DNA from: Verrucomicrobiaceae bacterium
GTDB taxonomy: Bacteria > Verrucomicrobiota > Verrucomicrobiia > Verrucomicrobiales > Verrucomicrobiaceae
NCBI GenBank assembly: GCA_027484445.1
Contig: JAIXSY010000051.1
Location: 1-64,000 of the forward strand
DNA length: 64,000 bases
Reading direction: 5' to 3'
Notes under the pieces: model-generated
Databases searched by the model: none
What the model saw: the letters and a program-made list of their open reading frames with translations, nothing else
Told to the model about the DNA's origin: nothing
Translations under genes and position numbers: made by a program
Shown: positions 27,965-36,808 of the stretch, piece after piece
Layout of the letters: every line of letters begins with the position of its first letter
Position numbering within the stretch: the first letter of the stretch is position 1

Positions 27965-28303
27965 ATGCATAACAACCATCCCTGCGGACGCTGCCAGCTC
28001 AACTGCAACCTACAAAACGACTCGCGCTGCGTCTGTAACCTCATCATGCTCACCTCCGAAAAAGCCCCCATCACGCTTGCCCAGCATATCGGCCTCGGGC
28101 ATCTCTACGCCGTCCAGCATCTCCCCCCATGCATCCATGGCAAGGTAGGTGCCTCCTACTGGTCCCTGGAAAAGGAATGCGCACCCATGGGAGCTCCCGA
28201 GGGCCAAGACATGCCCGCCCCCCCTGGTGTACCTCTGGAGCCGGGGCGCGGAAAAAAGGATGACCTCGCTCACCACGGCTGCCCCACCGCCTCCAGCGTC
28301 TAG
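27965..28303 (+). CDS. Hypothetical protein with Cys/His-rich N-terminus
   Basis: A protein of 112 residues starting 30 bases after the DUF2934 gene. Its first 30 residues hold five Cys and two His (HNNHPCGRCQLNCNLQNDSR, then CVCN), which could bind a metal or iron-sulfur centre. The rest is Pro/Gly-rich and low in structure. No family is recognised and the 3' half may not be conserved, so the frame may be chance. Confidence 0.35.
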   Translation: MHNNHPCGRCQLNCNLQNDSRCVCNLIMLTSEKAPITLAQHIGLGHLYAVQHLPPCIHGKVGASYWSLEKECAPMGAPEGQDMPAPPGVPLEPGRGKKDDLAHHGCPTASSV

Positions 28304-28399
28304 GGGGGCTTCTGCACTGCCATCATCTGCTCATCCCCAATTGGCTCTCGGACCCGCACCTGGGTCTGATTCCACCACCTTCACCAGACTCCTTCTCCC

Positions 28400-29320
28400 A
28401 TGCCGCTCATCCACGAACTGAATGACGTCCTCGTCGCCGTCGATTTCTCTAGGCATTCACGCACCGCGCTTTTTCAGGCTTGCCGCATTGCCCTGCGGCA
28501 CCACGCCAAGCTCCATGTCCTGCATGTGGTGGACGCCATGGCGGTTCAGACCTTGGCAGACATGCGCCACATCCCCTATGAAAAGCAGGCTGCTTTGTCC
28601 GAGGACGGTGCGCGCACCGCCCTAACAGCATGGATGAAAGAGGCGGGCACGCCCTGCGAATCTCGCATGATCACGGTCGTTGACGTGCCGGTGGAGGGCA
28701 TCCTGGCGCAAGTTGAAAAAATTCAGCCAGGGCTCCTCGTCGTCGGCATGGCCGGAGCTGGCGAGACTACCTGCGGCAGCGGCACCATTGCTGCCAAGCT
28801 CGCCAGAAAAGCCAGTTGCATGGTTCTCCTGCTGAGGGCTGGCCATGAGGGCAAGTTCAGGCACATCGTTGCATGCGTCGATTTTTCATACTTTTCAGAA
28901 AGAATCGTCGAAGAGGCTGCAAGGTTTGCCTGGCGGGATGAAGCGCATCTGGAGCTGCTCCATGTCTGGCGGGAGCCCTGGGTAGTCTCCCCTTCCACAG
29001 ATGTGTCGGAATACCCAGTCATTATTTTCACCGAAGATGAGAAAAGAAAGCACCAGGAAAACCTAAAGATCCGCCTCCACGCACTGGTCGAGCCCCTGGT
29101 TGAGCACATCGACACGAGTGAAGTGCTAAAGGAGGTCATCAACTACGGCCCCGGCATTGTGGACCATGTCAGCAAGACCGATGCAGACCTCGTTGTGATC
29201 GGTAACAAACGTGCCAGCGGCATCAAACACTTCTTCCTTGGCTCTACCGCCGAGAAACTGCTCAACATCATTTCCTGCTCCCTGCTCATCGTGAAGCCTG
29301 CCCCGGAGGAAGAAGTGTAG
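28400..29320 (+). CDS. Tandem universal stress protein (two UspA domains)
   Basis: A protein of 306 residues made of two UspA folds. Domain 1 (about 8-148) starts NDVLVAVDFSRHSRTALFQA and ends MVLLLRAG. Domain 2 (about 152-300) starts FRHIVACVDFSYFSERIVEE and ends SCSLLIVKP. The ATP-binding glycine motif appears in VIGNKRASGIKHFFLGSTAE in domain 2 and in degraded form in domain 1 (VVGMAGAGETTCGSGTIAA). Such proteins help cells survive stress; ATP binding by domain 2 only is an inference. It sits in the two-component/DUF2934 block. Confidence 0.92.
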   Translation: MPLIHELNDVLVAVDFSRHSRTALFQACRIALRHHAKLHVLHVVDAMAVQTLADMRHIPYEKQAALSEDGARTALTAWMKEAGTPCESRMITVVDVPVEGILAQVEKIQPGLLVVGMAGAGETTCGSGTIAAKLARKASCMVLLLRAGHEGKFRHIVACVDFSYFSERIVEEAARFAWRDEAHLELLHVWREPWVVSPSTDVSEYPVIIFTEDEKRKHQENLKIRLHALVEPLVEHIDTSEVLKEVINYGPGIVDHVSKTDADLVVIGNKRASGIKHFFLGSTAEKLLNIISCSLLIVKPAPEEEV

Positions 29321-29387
29321 CCCATCCCATTCTCTTGACCACACAGGCCCACCGCCAGCCCCATCCCCCCACAACCCCATCCACCCC

Positions 29388-29672
29388 ATGATCGCAAAAT
29401 ACGACATCGAATACATCATCCATCCCGCCCACAACCATCGCGTTGACACCCACCGCACCGACGATCCAATTGCCGCAGAGGACTTTCTTATGACCCTGTT
29501 GGCGGATGGTGCGTGCATTCAGGCCATCAAGCACGAGGGATGCGTGCTCAGCAACAATCAGGCAGATCAAATGGTGGGCATTGCTGCAAAACGGCTTGCC
29601 GCCCGTCTCATCGCAGGCTCTCTCTCGCTGGATGCCAGCACCGTGAAACACCGGTTTGGTCTTGCAGCATGA
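29388..29672 (+). CDS. Hypothetical protein downstream of universal stress protein
   Basis: A protein of 94 residues: MIAKYDIEYIIHPAHNHRVD, then EDFLMTLLADGACIQAIKHE and SNNQADQMVGIAAKRLAARL. It appears alpha/beta, without membrane segments. I know no family. It starts 67 bases after the stress-protein stop on the same strand and has codon use like its neighbours, so it is probably part of the same transcription unit. Confidence 0.55.
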   Translation: MIAKYDIEYIIHPAHNHRVDTHRTDDPIAAEDFLMTLLADGACIQAIKHEGCVLSNNQADQMVGIAAKRLAARLIAGSLSLDASTVKHRFGLAA

Positions 29673-30314
29673 CATCCTGCCCGCGTTTTTCTCGAACGCC
29701 TTGGAGCAGGTGACAGCGAGGGGTGAACTTTGCTGAGAAGACAGATAATCTTCGAGCCGTTGCCTGCATCCGTTTTGTGTGTGCCCAGCCTGGGCACAGT
29801 CTTCATGGGGTTAGAGTCACCTGTAGATAAACCAGAGCTGTGACGAAAACGTGCTCATGAAACTACCAGCCGTAGTCAAGGCCCGTCGAGTGATCGCCGG
29901 GTTGAAAAAAGACTACGCAAGACCCACGGGCACATCAGCCACGTGTGTCGAAGCCAAGTGTCTGTCCTTCCATTGAGGTTTCTCAAGCTGCTGCGGAATG
30001 GGAGTTTGGCGATCCACTCACAAACCCTCAAACGAAGTGCGATGTGAGGGAACGGCGAACGAGGCAGCGGCGCACGCGGCCCCTCCAGCAGACGCTAGCG
30101 CAGCGGATCGGCTGCGATCTCCAAGCAGGCAGTTTCCACCGTCTGCACATAGCACCTGCCGAGAGCCTTGTCCTCAGCCCTGTAGCGCCCGGTGGCACCG
30201 TACAGCTCGGCCTGGAACTGGTCCGAAAACGACGCTCTTCAGCACGGAGACGCACGACTTCAGGCCTGCTCCGACAGTCCCAGAGCCTGAGCGCGGCGGT
30301 GGGCAGACGGCCCC
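29673..30314. other. Intergenic region with a short repeat and no clear gene
   Basis: About 640 bases. A short frame from 29857 reads MKLPAVVKARRVIAGLKKDY and could be the first codons of a lost gene, perhaps endonuclease III-like, but it is too short to decide. At 30264-30294 lies the second copy of the 30-base repeat also found at 24636. Nothing else is recognised. Confidence 0.45.
30264..30294 (+). repeat. Short dispersed repeat, copy 2
   Basis: Identical over about 30 bases to 24636-24668 (CCTGCTCCGACAGTCCCAGA and GCCTGAGCGC). It lies just beyond the 3' end of the DUF1501 gene. Confidence 0.7.
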
Positions 30315-31718
30315 TCAGGCGATGATCTCGCGAACGACGTGGCCATGGACGTCGGTGAGGCGAAAGTCGCGGCCGGCGTAGCGATAGGTCAGGCGTTCGT
30401 GATCAAGGCCGAGCAGGTGCAGCAGGGTGGCGTGCAGGTCGTGGATGTGGACTTTGTTTTCCTGCGCGAACCAGCCGTAGTCGTCGGTGGCACCGTGGGC
30501 GTGGCCGGGCTTCACGCCGCCACCGGCGAGCCACATGGTGAAGCCATAGGGGTTGTGATCGCGGCCATCTTTGCCCTGAGCCGTGGGGGTGCGCCCGAAC
30601 TCGCCGCCCCAGAGGACGAGCGTGTCATCCAGCAGGCCGCGGGAGCGCAGGTCCTTCAGCAGAGCGGCGATGGGTTTGTCCACCTCAGCAGCGTTTTTGC
30701 TGTGGCCTTTGTAGAGGTTGCCGTGCTGATCCCACTGCACTTCGCTGTCGCTATGGGTGACCTGCACGAAGCGCACGCCACGCTCCAGAAAGCGCCGCGC
30801 CATGAGGCACTGGCGACCGAAGTTTTCCGTCACGGGATTGTCCAAGCCATAGAGCTTTTGCATGGCGGGCGATTCGGCGGAGATGTCCTGCACCTCGGGC
30901 ATGGCCCCCTGCATGCGAAAGGCGAGCTCGAAGCTATTGATGCGACCTTCCAGAGAAAGGTCTGCGCCGGTCAGGCCGAGGTGCTCGGCATTGGCCTCGG
31001 CCAGAAAATCAAGCTGCCTGCGCTGGTCCGCGAGGCTGAGCCGGGGATTGCGGATATGCTTCACTAGCGCCTGACGCGAGGGGATGCTGGCATTGCCGAT
31101 GGGTGTGCCCTGCGCCCAAGCGGGCAGAAAGGCAGCGCCCCAGTTGTTCACGCCGCCATGGGCGAGCGTGGGGCAGATGGTGATGAAGCTGGGCAGGTTT
31201 TCATTTTCGGTGCCGAGCCCGTAAGTGACCCAGGAACCGAAACTGGGCCGCACCTGCGTGTCGCTGCCGGTGTGCAGCTTCAGCAAGGCACCGCCGTGGG
31301 CGGGGTTCGTGCCGTGGAGGGAGCGCACCACGCAGAGCTCATCCGCGCACTGGGCCACGTGGGGAAAGAGCTCGCTCACCGGCAGGCCACTTTGGCCATA
31401 CTGGCGGAACTTCCACGGGGACCTCAGCAGCTTGCCGGTGGCGGCGAAGGTGACGCGCGGCGTAGCAAAGGGATAATCCTTGCCGTCATCGCGCTGCAGC
31501 AGGGGCTTGGGATCAAAGGTGTCCACGTGAGAGGGGCCACCTTTCATGAAGAGAAAGACGATGCGCTTCGCCCGCGCAGGAAAGTGCGTCTTCTTGGCGC
31601 TGAGCGGATTCACGGCCGCCGCGCTGGCGTTTTCGCGCGCGAGCATGGAGCTCAGGGCCAGCAGGCCGAAGCCATTGGCACTGTGCTGCAGGAGAGTTCG
31701 GCGCGTCGCCCCGTTCAT
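30315..31718 (-). CDS. DUF1501 secreted protein (alkaline-phosphatase-like fold)
   Basis: A protein of 467 residues with a twin-arginine-like leader (ATRRTLLQHSANGFGLLALS). The DUF1501 core is clear: RIVFLFMKGGPSHVDTFDPK, FGSWVTYGLGTENENLPSF, HSDSEVQWDQHGNLY and WGGEFGRTPTAQGKDGRDHN. These blocks carry the metal-site residues of the alkaline-phosphatase/sulfatase superfamily. In PVC bacteria DUF1501 genes usually pair with DUF1549/DUF1553 genes; no such partner is within the window. The next gene upstream on the same strand is a sulfatase (84 bases away), so they may be one unit. The substrate is unknown. Confidence 0.9.
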   Translation of the reverse strand: MNGATRRTLLQHSANGFGLLALSSMLARENASAAAVNPLSAKKTHFPARAKRIVFLFMKGGPSHVDTFDPKPLLQRDDGKDYPFATPRVTFAATGKLLRSPWKFRQYGQSGLPVSELFPHVAQCADELCVVRSLHGTNPAHGGALLKLHTGSDTQVRPSFGSWVTYGLGTENENLPSFITICPTLAHGGVNNWGAAFLPAWAQGTPIGNASIPSRQALVKHIRNPRLSLADQRRQLDFLAEANAEHLGLTGADLSLEGRINSFELAFRMQGAMPEVQDISAESPAMQKLYGLDNPVTENFGRQCLMARRFLERGVRFVQVTHSDSEVQWDQHGNLYKGHSKNAAEVDKPIAALLKDLRSRGLLDDTLVLWGGEFGRTPTAQGKDGRDHNPYGFTMWLAGGGVKPGHAHGATDDYGWFAQENKVHIHDLHATLLHLLGLDHERLTYRYAGRDFRLTDVHGHVVREIIA

Positions 31719-31802
31719 GGGGATGAAATACGCAGCCCGAGAGATGAAGTTAGCGCGTCGGAGTACCGGTGCTGGTATGGAAGTGACCTGCGCGTGCTAC
31801 TC

Positions 31803-33089
31803 TCAGGGCTTCCACCAGGCATCCAGCTTTGCCGCCAGCGCCCGCACGCGATCCGCTCGCTCCAGGGCTAGGTTTTTCTCCTCGGTCGGGTCGGCTTTCA
31901 GATCATAGAGCTCGATGATGTCCTGCGGCTGATTGGCGGGGTGAGGCACGATGAGCTTATCATGGCCGTCGATGATCCAGCGCCAGCGCAGGCTGGAGGC
32001 AGGCACCTGGAGATCGACAAAGTTGTGGGTGAAGCACTCGCCATAGAGCGTCTGGCGTGCGCTGACGGAAGCATCCTCCAGCAAATTCAGGCCCGTCATG
32101 GCAGGCGTGGGGGTCAGGCCTGCCGCACGCAGCAGCGTGGGTGCGAGGTCGATGGAGCTGGCGAGGTCCTCCGACATCTTTGGCGCGACTTTGCCCGGCC
32201 AACGAATCAGGATGGGCGTGCGCAGGCCACCATCGTATTGGCTTTGCTTGGACTTGTCCGCGTAGCGTCCGGTCTGCGGGTTGGTGATCCAGCCATTATC
32301 GGTCACATAGACGACGATGGTGTTTTCCTTCAGCCCCTGGTCGTCGATGTGGCGCACGAGTTCACCGCAAGTTTCGTCAAACCAATCCACCATGGCCCAA
32401 TACTTCGCCACGTGCTCGCTAGGGGCTTTGGCTTTGTATTTTTCAAAAAGACGCTGAGGCGGGGTATGCGGATCGTGGGGCATCATGGGCGCATACCAGA
32501 CGAAGAAGGGCTTCTGCGCGCGGCGTGCCTCCTGAATGAAGTCATAGATCGGCTGCATGGTCTTGCGGCCAATGTCGAGCCCGGCATCGCCATGGCGTCC
32601 GCCTTGGGTCATGCCGTGGGTGAAGCCGCCGCGGGAGTAGTGCTTCTGCCACCACTTGCCGGTCTGGAGGCTGAGATAGCCTTTTTGTTGGAGCATCTTG
32701 GGCAGCGTGCCGGCCTGCTCCAGGTGGTTGCTCATGACCTCACGACCTGCGTTGAATTCGGGACTGTTTTGAAACTTTCGCCCCTTTGCACCGGGTGGCA
32801 TGGGCGGGTCGTTGCTGGTCACCTTGTGCTGATGCGGATACTGACCGGTGATGATGGTGGCCAGGCTGGGACAGCACAGGCTGCTGGGCACGTAACCCCG
32901 GGTAAAGGTCAGGCTCTCGCGCGCCAGCCGGTCCAGGTTCGGCGTCTGGATCTGCGGATGGCCCATGAACCCGTAGTCACTCCACAGATGATCGTCCGAA
33001 ATGATCATGACGATGTTCGGCGGCGTGCCCGCGGCGGTGGCAGCCAGCGGCAGCAGCGCGAGCAGGAGGAAAGATAGCAGAGGTCTCAT
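31803..33089 (-). CDS. Secreted sulfatase
   Basis: A family S1-type sulfatase of 428 residues with a signal peptide (MRPLLSFLLLALLPLAATA). The first metal-binding Asp pair is in IVMIISDDHLW. The formylglycine region reads LCCPSLATIITGQYPHQH, where Cys72 would be oxidised to formylglycine, but the usual Arg two positions after the Pro is Leu76. Late metal ligands lie in VVYVTDNGW. Such enzymes remove sulfate from polysaccharides in the periplasm. The start at 33089 is chosen because the signal peptide starts there. It is divergent from the gene at 33216. Confidence 0.9.
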   Translation of the reverse strand: MRPLLSFLLLALLPLAATAAGTPPNIVMIISDDHLWSDYGFMGHPQIQTPNLDRLARESLTFTRGYVPSSLCCPSLATIITGQYPHQHKVTSNDPPMPPGAKGRKFQNSPEFNAGREVMSNHLEQAGTLPKMLQQKGYLSLQTGKWWQKHYSRGGFTHGMTQGGRHGDAGLDIGRKTMQPIYDFIQEARRAQKPFFVWYAPMMPHDPHTPPQRLFEKYKAKAPSEHVAKYWAMVDWFDETCGELVRHIDDQGLKENTIVVYVTDNGWITNPQTGRYADKSKQSQYDGGLRTPILIRWPGKVAPKMSEDLASSIDLAPTLLRAAGLTPTPAMTGLNLLEDASVSARQTLYGECFTHNFVDLQVPASSLRWRWIIDGHDKLIVPHPANQPQDIIELYDLKADPTEEKNLALERADRVRALAAKLDAWWKP

Positions 33090-33215
33090 GGCGGGCGGCG
33101 GGAACGGTGCCAGTCCGCAGCTTCTAGCGCCGGATGCGCGCGGAGGAGCCCTTCTTGACCAGCCCGGCATCCTGCTTCAAACAGAGCGCCCGTTTCCAAA
33201 CCTGACCGCCCCGCC

Positions 33216-34340
33216 ATGCCCACCCTCTATCACATTGTCCCCACCCAGGCGCACAACGACCTCGTCCGCGCCGCTTACCTTCATCGCGGCTACACCGCGG
33301 CCGAGGCCGAAGACGCTGCGCGGTTTTGTGAAATGGCCAGCGCGCACGGCATCCGCACGCACAATGCGATCAAGGCCCTGCACCTGGATCATCTCTTCGG
33401 CAGTGCCACGGGTGGCTGCAAGCCCGGTGCCGAGATCAAAGTGATCGACAAGAAATTCGCCGCGAGCGAGGCCTGGGACGGCAACCTGAAGCTGGGCCAA
33501 AGCGTCGCCTTCCGTGCCATGGAGCGCTGCATGGAGCTCGCCGACAAATACGGCATCGGCCAGGTCAGCGTGGACAATGCCTTCCACTACCTGTGGGGAG
33601 GTGGTTACGTCATGGATGCCGCGAAAAAAGGCTACATCGCCTACACGAACTGCACCTCCACCCTGGGCGAGGTGGTGCCTTTCGGTGGCAAATTCCCCGT
33701 GCTAGGCACGAACCCGCACTCCTGGGGCCTGCCCACACAGGATGCCTGTGGCTTCCCGATCGTGATCGACTGGGCCACCAGTACCGTGGCCATGGGCCGC
33801 GTGCAGCAGCTGAAGCGCGAGGGCAAACCCCTGCCGCCCGGAGCAGCGGTCGATCAAGAGGGCAAACCCACCACCGATGCGAACGAAGCCGCGTGGTTGC
33901 TGCCCTTCGGCGCGCACAAGGGCTACGGCCTCAGCCTGCTCATTGAGGTCATGGGCGGTATGATCGGCGGCAGCCTGCCCACCTTGCGCGGTGGCGGCGC
34001 GCATCCTGACATCAAAGGCCAGCCCTTCCCTGCCGATGAAAAGCGCACCAGCAGCTTCTACTTCCAGGTCATCCATCCCGATGCCATCAGCAGCGGTCTT
34101 TTTGCCAAAGGCCGCAACTTCAAAGAAAACGTCAAGGCCGTGATCGACGACATCCTGGGCCACGGCAACGAAGGCTGCATGCTGCCTGGCCAGCCCGAGG
34201 CGCAAAACGCCGCGCACACCGCAAAGGCGGGCGGCCTGCTCTTCAGCACCGCCGAGGTCGAGGCCCTGAATGAAATCGCCGATGAGGTGAAGGTCAGCCG
34301 TTTCGACATCGCCAGCCTCGCCACCTACGAGGTGCCGTGA
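33216..34340 (+). CDS. Ldh-family (malate/L-lactate/ureidoglycolate-type) dehydrogenase
   Basis: A soluble oxidoreductase of 374 residues of the Ldh2/malate dehydrogenase family, which uses NAD(P)H with a fold unlike ordinary Rossmann enzymes. Recognisable blocks are the catalytic His in ASAHGIRTHN, the substrate/cofactor region GKFPVLGTNPHSWGLP, the loop IVIDWATSTVAMGRV, and GAHKGYGLSLLIEVMGGMIG. Members reduce 2-oxo acids such as oxaloacetate, pyruvate or 2,3-diketogulonate; the substrate here cannot be told. The N-terminus is a little longer than usual. Confidence 0.92.
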   Translation: MPTLYHIVPTQAHNDLVRAAYLHRGYTAAEAEDAARFCEMASAHGIRTHNAIKALHLDHLFGSATGGCKPGAEIKVIDKKFAASEAWDGNLKLGQSVAFRAMERCMELADKYGIGQVSVDNAFHYLWGGGYVMDAAKKGYIAYTNCTSTLGEVVPFGGKFPVLGTNPHSWGLPTQDACGFPIVIDWATSTVAMGRVQQLKREGKPLPPGAAVDQEGKPTTDANEAAWLLPFGAHKGYGLSLLIEVMGGMIGGSLPTLRGGGAHPDIKGQPFPADEKRTSSFYFQVIHPDAISSGLFAKGRNFKENVKAVIDDILGHGNEGCMLPGQPEAQNAAHTAKAGGLLFSTAEVEALNEIADEVKVSRFDIASLATYEVP

Positions 34341-34479
34341 AGCACGACGCCTGCACCGGCACGTGCATGACTGCGCCCCCCTTCAGCGCCGAGGCGCACT
34401 TGGGTTCCAGGCGTGAGTCATGCGTTCCGGGGCTGTGGCAGAGGCTTGTGTTCGTTCCTTTTTGTTAGATTCCTGTTTC

Positions 34480-35538
34480 ATGCACGCTCTCGACGCACTC
34501 ACCTATGTCTTAGACCAACAGCCTGATCTGGGCGCGGAGGGTCGAGTGCTGTTCCTGCGCGGTCAGCCTGCGCCGTTCCTGGAAAGGTTCAAAGGTCGCC
34601 TCACCTGCGAACAGCCGTGGAAACCACGCGCTGCGGCTCTGGAGGCAGCAGGGTATTCCGTCAGTCGAGATAGCGCTGGGCCATTTCAGACCGTCCTGCT
34701 GCTGCCCGAAAGGCAGCGCGAAACCATCTTGGGTGATCTCGCTCGTGCACACGACCTTCTGGCCGAAGGCGGCATGCTAGTCGTGGCTCTGCACAACGAC
34801 TGGGGAGCCAAACGCACAGAGCAGCAGCTCGCCGAAGTGGCGGGAGAAGTGCAGACGGTGTCGAAGCATCACAGCCGCGTCTTTTGGACGGTCAAAAAGC
34901 ATGCCTGGGACAGCACGAAGCTCACCTCCTGGAAGGAAGCGGCTGCCATGCAGCGCGTGCTGGAAGGCCGCTTCTGGTCCGCGCCAGGCCTCTTCCACTG
35001 GGACGAGATCGACACTGGCTCACGACTGCTGACCGAGCAGCTTCCCTCCAGCATCAGTGGGGCGGTGGCCGACCTCGGCGCAGGCTGGGGTTTCCTTAGC
35101 GATCATCTGCTGCGCGCCTGCCCGAACCTGCGCAGCCTGGACTGCTTTGAGGCCGATGGTGCTGCCATGGAGTGTCTGCGGCGGAACCTGGGGAATGTGC
35201 CCACACCGATCCGTCCACGGATTGTGTGGAGCGATGTAACCAGCGGCCTCGGAAACTCCAAGTATGACTTCATCGTCATGAATCCGCCCTTCCATGATGG
35301 GCGAGATGCCGACCCGCTGCTGGGCATCAAATTCATCACCACCGCTGCCTCCAGCCTGCGCAGTGGCGGGGAACTGTGGCTGGTGGCGAACAAGCACCTG
35401 CCTTATGAAAACATGATGCGCGACTGCTTTGAGCACAGCCGCACGATCCTCGAAAAAGATGGATTCAAGGTGCTGCACGGAGCACGCCCTCAGGCTCATG
35501 TGCAGAAGCACTCGGCCGCACGGCCTCGCCGCCGCTGA
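34480..35538 (+). CDS. RsmC/RlmG-type rRNA methyltransferase
   Basis: A protein of 352 residues with the two-domain layout of rRNA guanine-N2 methyltransferases. A degenerate N-terminal methyltransferase-like domain (about 1-165) precedes a catalytic C-terminal MTS domain. The SAM-binding motif is AVADLGAGWGFLSDHLL at about 196-211, and the catalytic motif is NPPFH at 268-272. The expected substrate is G1207 of 16S rRNA (RsmC) or G1835 of 23S rRNA (RlmG); sequence alone does not separate them. The start at 34480 aligns with the family, whereas 34420 would be too early. It is convergent with the GcvH-like gene, with 3 bases between stops. Confidence 0.88.
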   Translation: MHALDALTYVLDQQPDLGAEGRVLFLRGQPAPFLERFKGRLTCEQPWKPRAAALEAAGYSVSRDSAGPFQTVLLLPERQRETILGDLARAHDLLAEGGMLVVALHNDWGAKRTEQQLAEVAGEVQTVSKHHSRVFWTVKKHAWDSTKLTSWKEAAAMQRVLEGRFWSAPGLFHWDEIDTGSRLLTEQLPSSISGAVADLGAGWGFLSDHLLRACPNLRSLDCFEADGAAMECLRRNLGNVPTPIRPRIVWSDVTSGLGNSKYDFIVMNPPFHDGRDADPLLGIKFITTAASSLRSGGELWLVANKHLPYENMMRDCFEHSRTILEKDGFKVLHGARPQAHVQKHSAARPRRR

Positions 35539-35541
35539 GTC

Positions 35542-36027
35542 CTACTCTGCCTCCTCGGGCGTCTCTTCGCCATGGCCTTCTTCAGCCATGCGCTGGATGA
35601 TGGCGGACAAGTGATGGATGTAGCCATGCACATCCAGGTGCTCGTCCTCAGGCACACCGCGCACTTCGTAGAGCCAGCCGACCTCATACGGATCACTTCG
35701 AACGATGCAGGCATCTGCCTTCAGCGCAGGATTGCCGCTCTGAAAGGCACCGCGCATCACGCAGAACACATCCGAGGCGGCCTTGAATCCCTCCACCCAT
35801 CCGATGACCTGACCTGGCTCCACCTGCCCCTCGGGTTCAGGTTTCCAGCCACAGTCCACCAGTTCTCCCAGCATCCGCGTGGCGAATTTGGTGAAGCCGA
35901 CCCGCCAGACACCCTCGCGTCCATCGTCCACCGGGCACATCCAATAGTGGGAGCGTGAGTAGCGGTAGGTCTCAGGAAAGCGGGCGGAAAAGCGGGCGTG
36001 CTTGAAGCGGACAGTCGGAACAGGCAT
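35542..36027 (-). CDS. GcvH-like lipoyl-domain protein
   Basis: A protein of 161 residues resembling glycine cleavage H protein. SRSHYWMCPVDDGREGVWRV, then GFTKFATRMLGELVD and VIGWVEGFKAASDVFCVMRG match the lipoyl domain, with Lys82 as the lipoylation site. DPYEVGWLYEVR is the closing strand. It is longer than canonical GcvH, with an acidic tail (EEGHGEETPEEAE), and the usual VESVKA is VEGFKA. No gcvT, gcvP or lipoate genes are in the window, so it may be a paralog with another role. It lies tail-to-tail with the methyltransferase gene. Confidence 0.85.
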   Translation of the reverse strand: MPVPTVRFKHARFSARFPETYRYSRSHYWMCPVDDGREGVWRVGFTKFATRMLGELVDCGWKPEPEGQVEPGQVIGWVEGFKAASDVFCVMRGAFQSGNPALKADACIVRSDPYEVGWLYEVRGVPEDEHLDVHGYIHHLSAIIQRMAEEGHGEETPEEAE

Positions 36028-36225
36028 GGCGGAGGAAACGCCCAGACAGAGCCTGATGTCAGGGGAAAAATCGACAACTTCGTGGGGTTCACGATGCCTC
36101 TGGGGCAGAATCTGAAAAAACGATGAAACTGTCAGCGCGGCTTCGCGTTTGAGGGGGCACGCGCAAGGGCATGGTTTCTGCCACGACCCCCAGGCCCCAA
36201 ACCTACCATCACACGATCCGATATC

Positions 36226-36510
36226 ATGAAAGTCATCACCACCCTGCTCTCCGTGCTGGCCCTGGCCAGCTTCGTCAACGCCGCTGAAGAAGGTGCCAAG
36301 AAACCCAAAATGGACCCCGCCAAGGCCTTTGCCAAACTGGATGCCAACAGCGATGGCTCCGTCAGCAAAGAAGAGTTCATGAACAGCCCTCAGGCGAAAA
36401 AAGACGCGGCGAAGGCTGAAGAAAGCTTCGGCAAGCGCGACAAGGACAAAGACGGCAAGCTCACCAAAGAAGAGTTCGCCCCTGCCAAGAAAAAGAAAAA
36501 GGCAGAATAA
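36226..36510 (+). CDS. Secreted EF-hand protein
   Basis: A protein of 94 residues with a signal peptide (MKVITTLLSVLALASFVNAA). Two canonical EF-hand loops follow: DANSDGSVSKEEF and DKDKDGKLTKEEF, each with the expected Asp/Asn/Ser and closing Glu ligands for calcium. The C-terminus is a Lys tail (AKKKKKAE). Small EF-hand exported proteins are common in PVC bacteria. A strong terminator follows at 36560, so it is transcribed alone. Confidence 0.9.
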   Translation: MKVITTLLSVLALASFVNAAEEGAKKPKMDPAKAFAKLDANSDGSVSKEEFMNSPQAKKDAAKAEESFGKRDKDKDGKLTKEEFAPAKKKKKAE

Positions 36511-36559
36511 TCTTCAGGCCTGCTTCGGCGTGACCTCTCTGACCTGAACACACTCCAGA

Positions 36560-36589
36560 GCCGCATCTGATCCCCGGATGCGGCTTTTT
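36560..36589 (+). terminator. Rho-independent terminator of the EF-hand gene
   Basis: GCCGCATC, loop TGATCCCCG, GATGCGGC, followed by TTTTT. Confidence 0.85.
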
Positions 36590-36738
36590 GCTGCCCTCGA
36601 CTCGGCTCCGGCCAGTTCGCTACCTCGGGTTGGCTTCACCAGCCCTGATCCGATGATGTTGTTAGAAAAACGGGATTCGGGCATAGCATCAAAGCTCCAG
36701 CTTGCCCATCGCCTGCTCGCTTGTTCAGCCCAAACGCG

Positions 36739-36770
36739 AAAAAACCACCGGAGACGAGCCCCGGTGGCTT
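36739..36770 (-). terminator. Rho-independent terminator of the pilin gene
   Basis: On the minus strand CCACCGG-type arms (36745-36751 and 36761-36767) form a stem followed by TTTTTT. It lies about 40 bases beyond the pilin stop. Confidence 0.8.
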
Positions 36771-36808
36771 TTCGAAAGATGACCTGTGATGAATCAGGCC
36801 CAGTTCAA

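Noticed and set aside
29857..29940. Endonuclease III gene fragment
   Set aside because: MKLPAVVKARRVIAGLKKDY recalls the start of Nth proteins, but about 20 residues are too few to call.
30315..33089. A complete DUF1501/DUF1549/DUF1553 Planctomycete-type module
   Set aside because: Only DUF1501 is present; the neighbour is a sulfatase.
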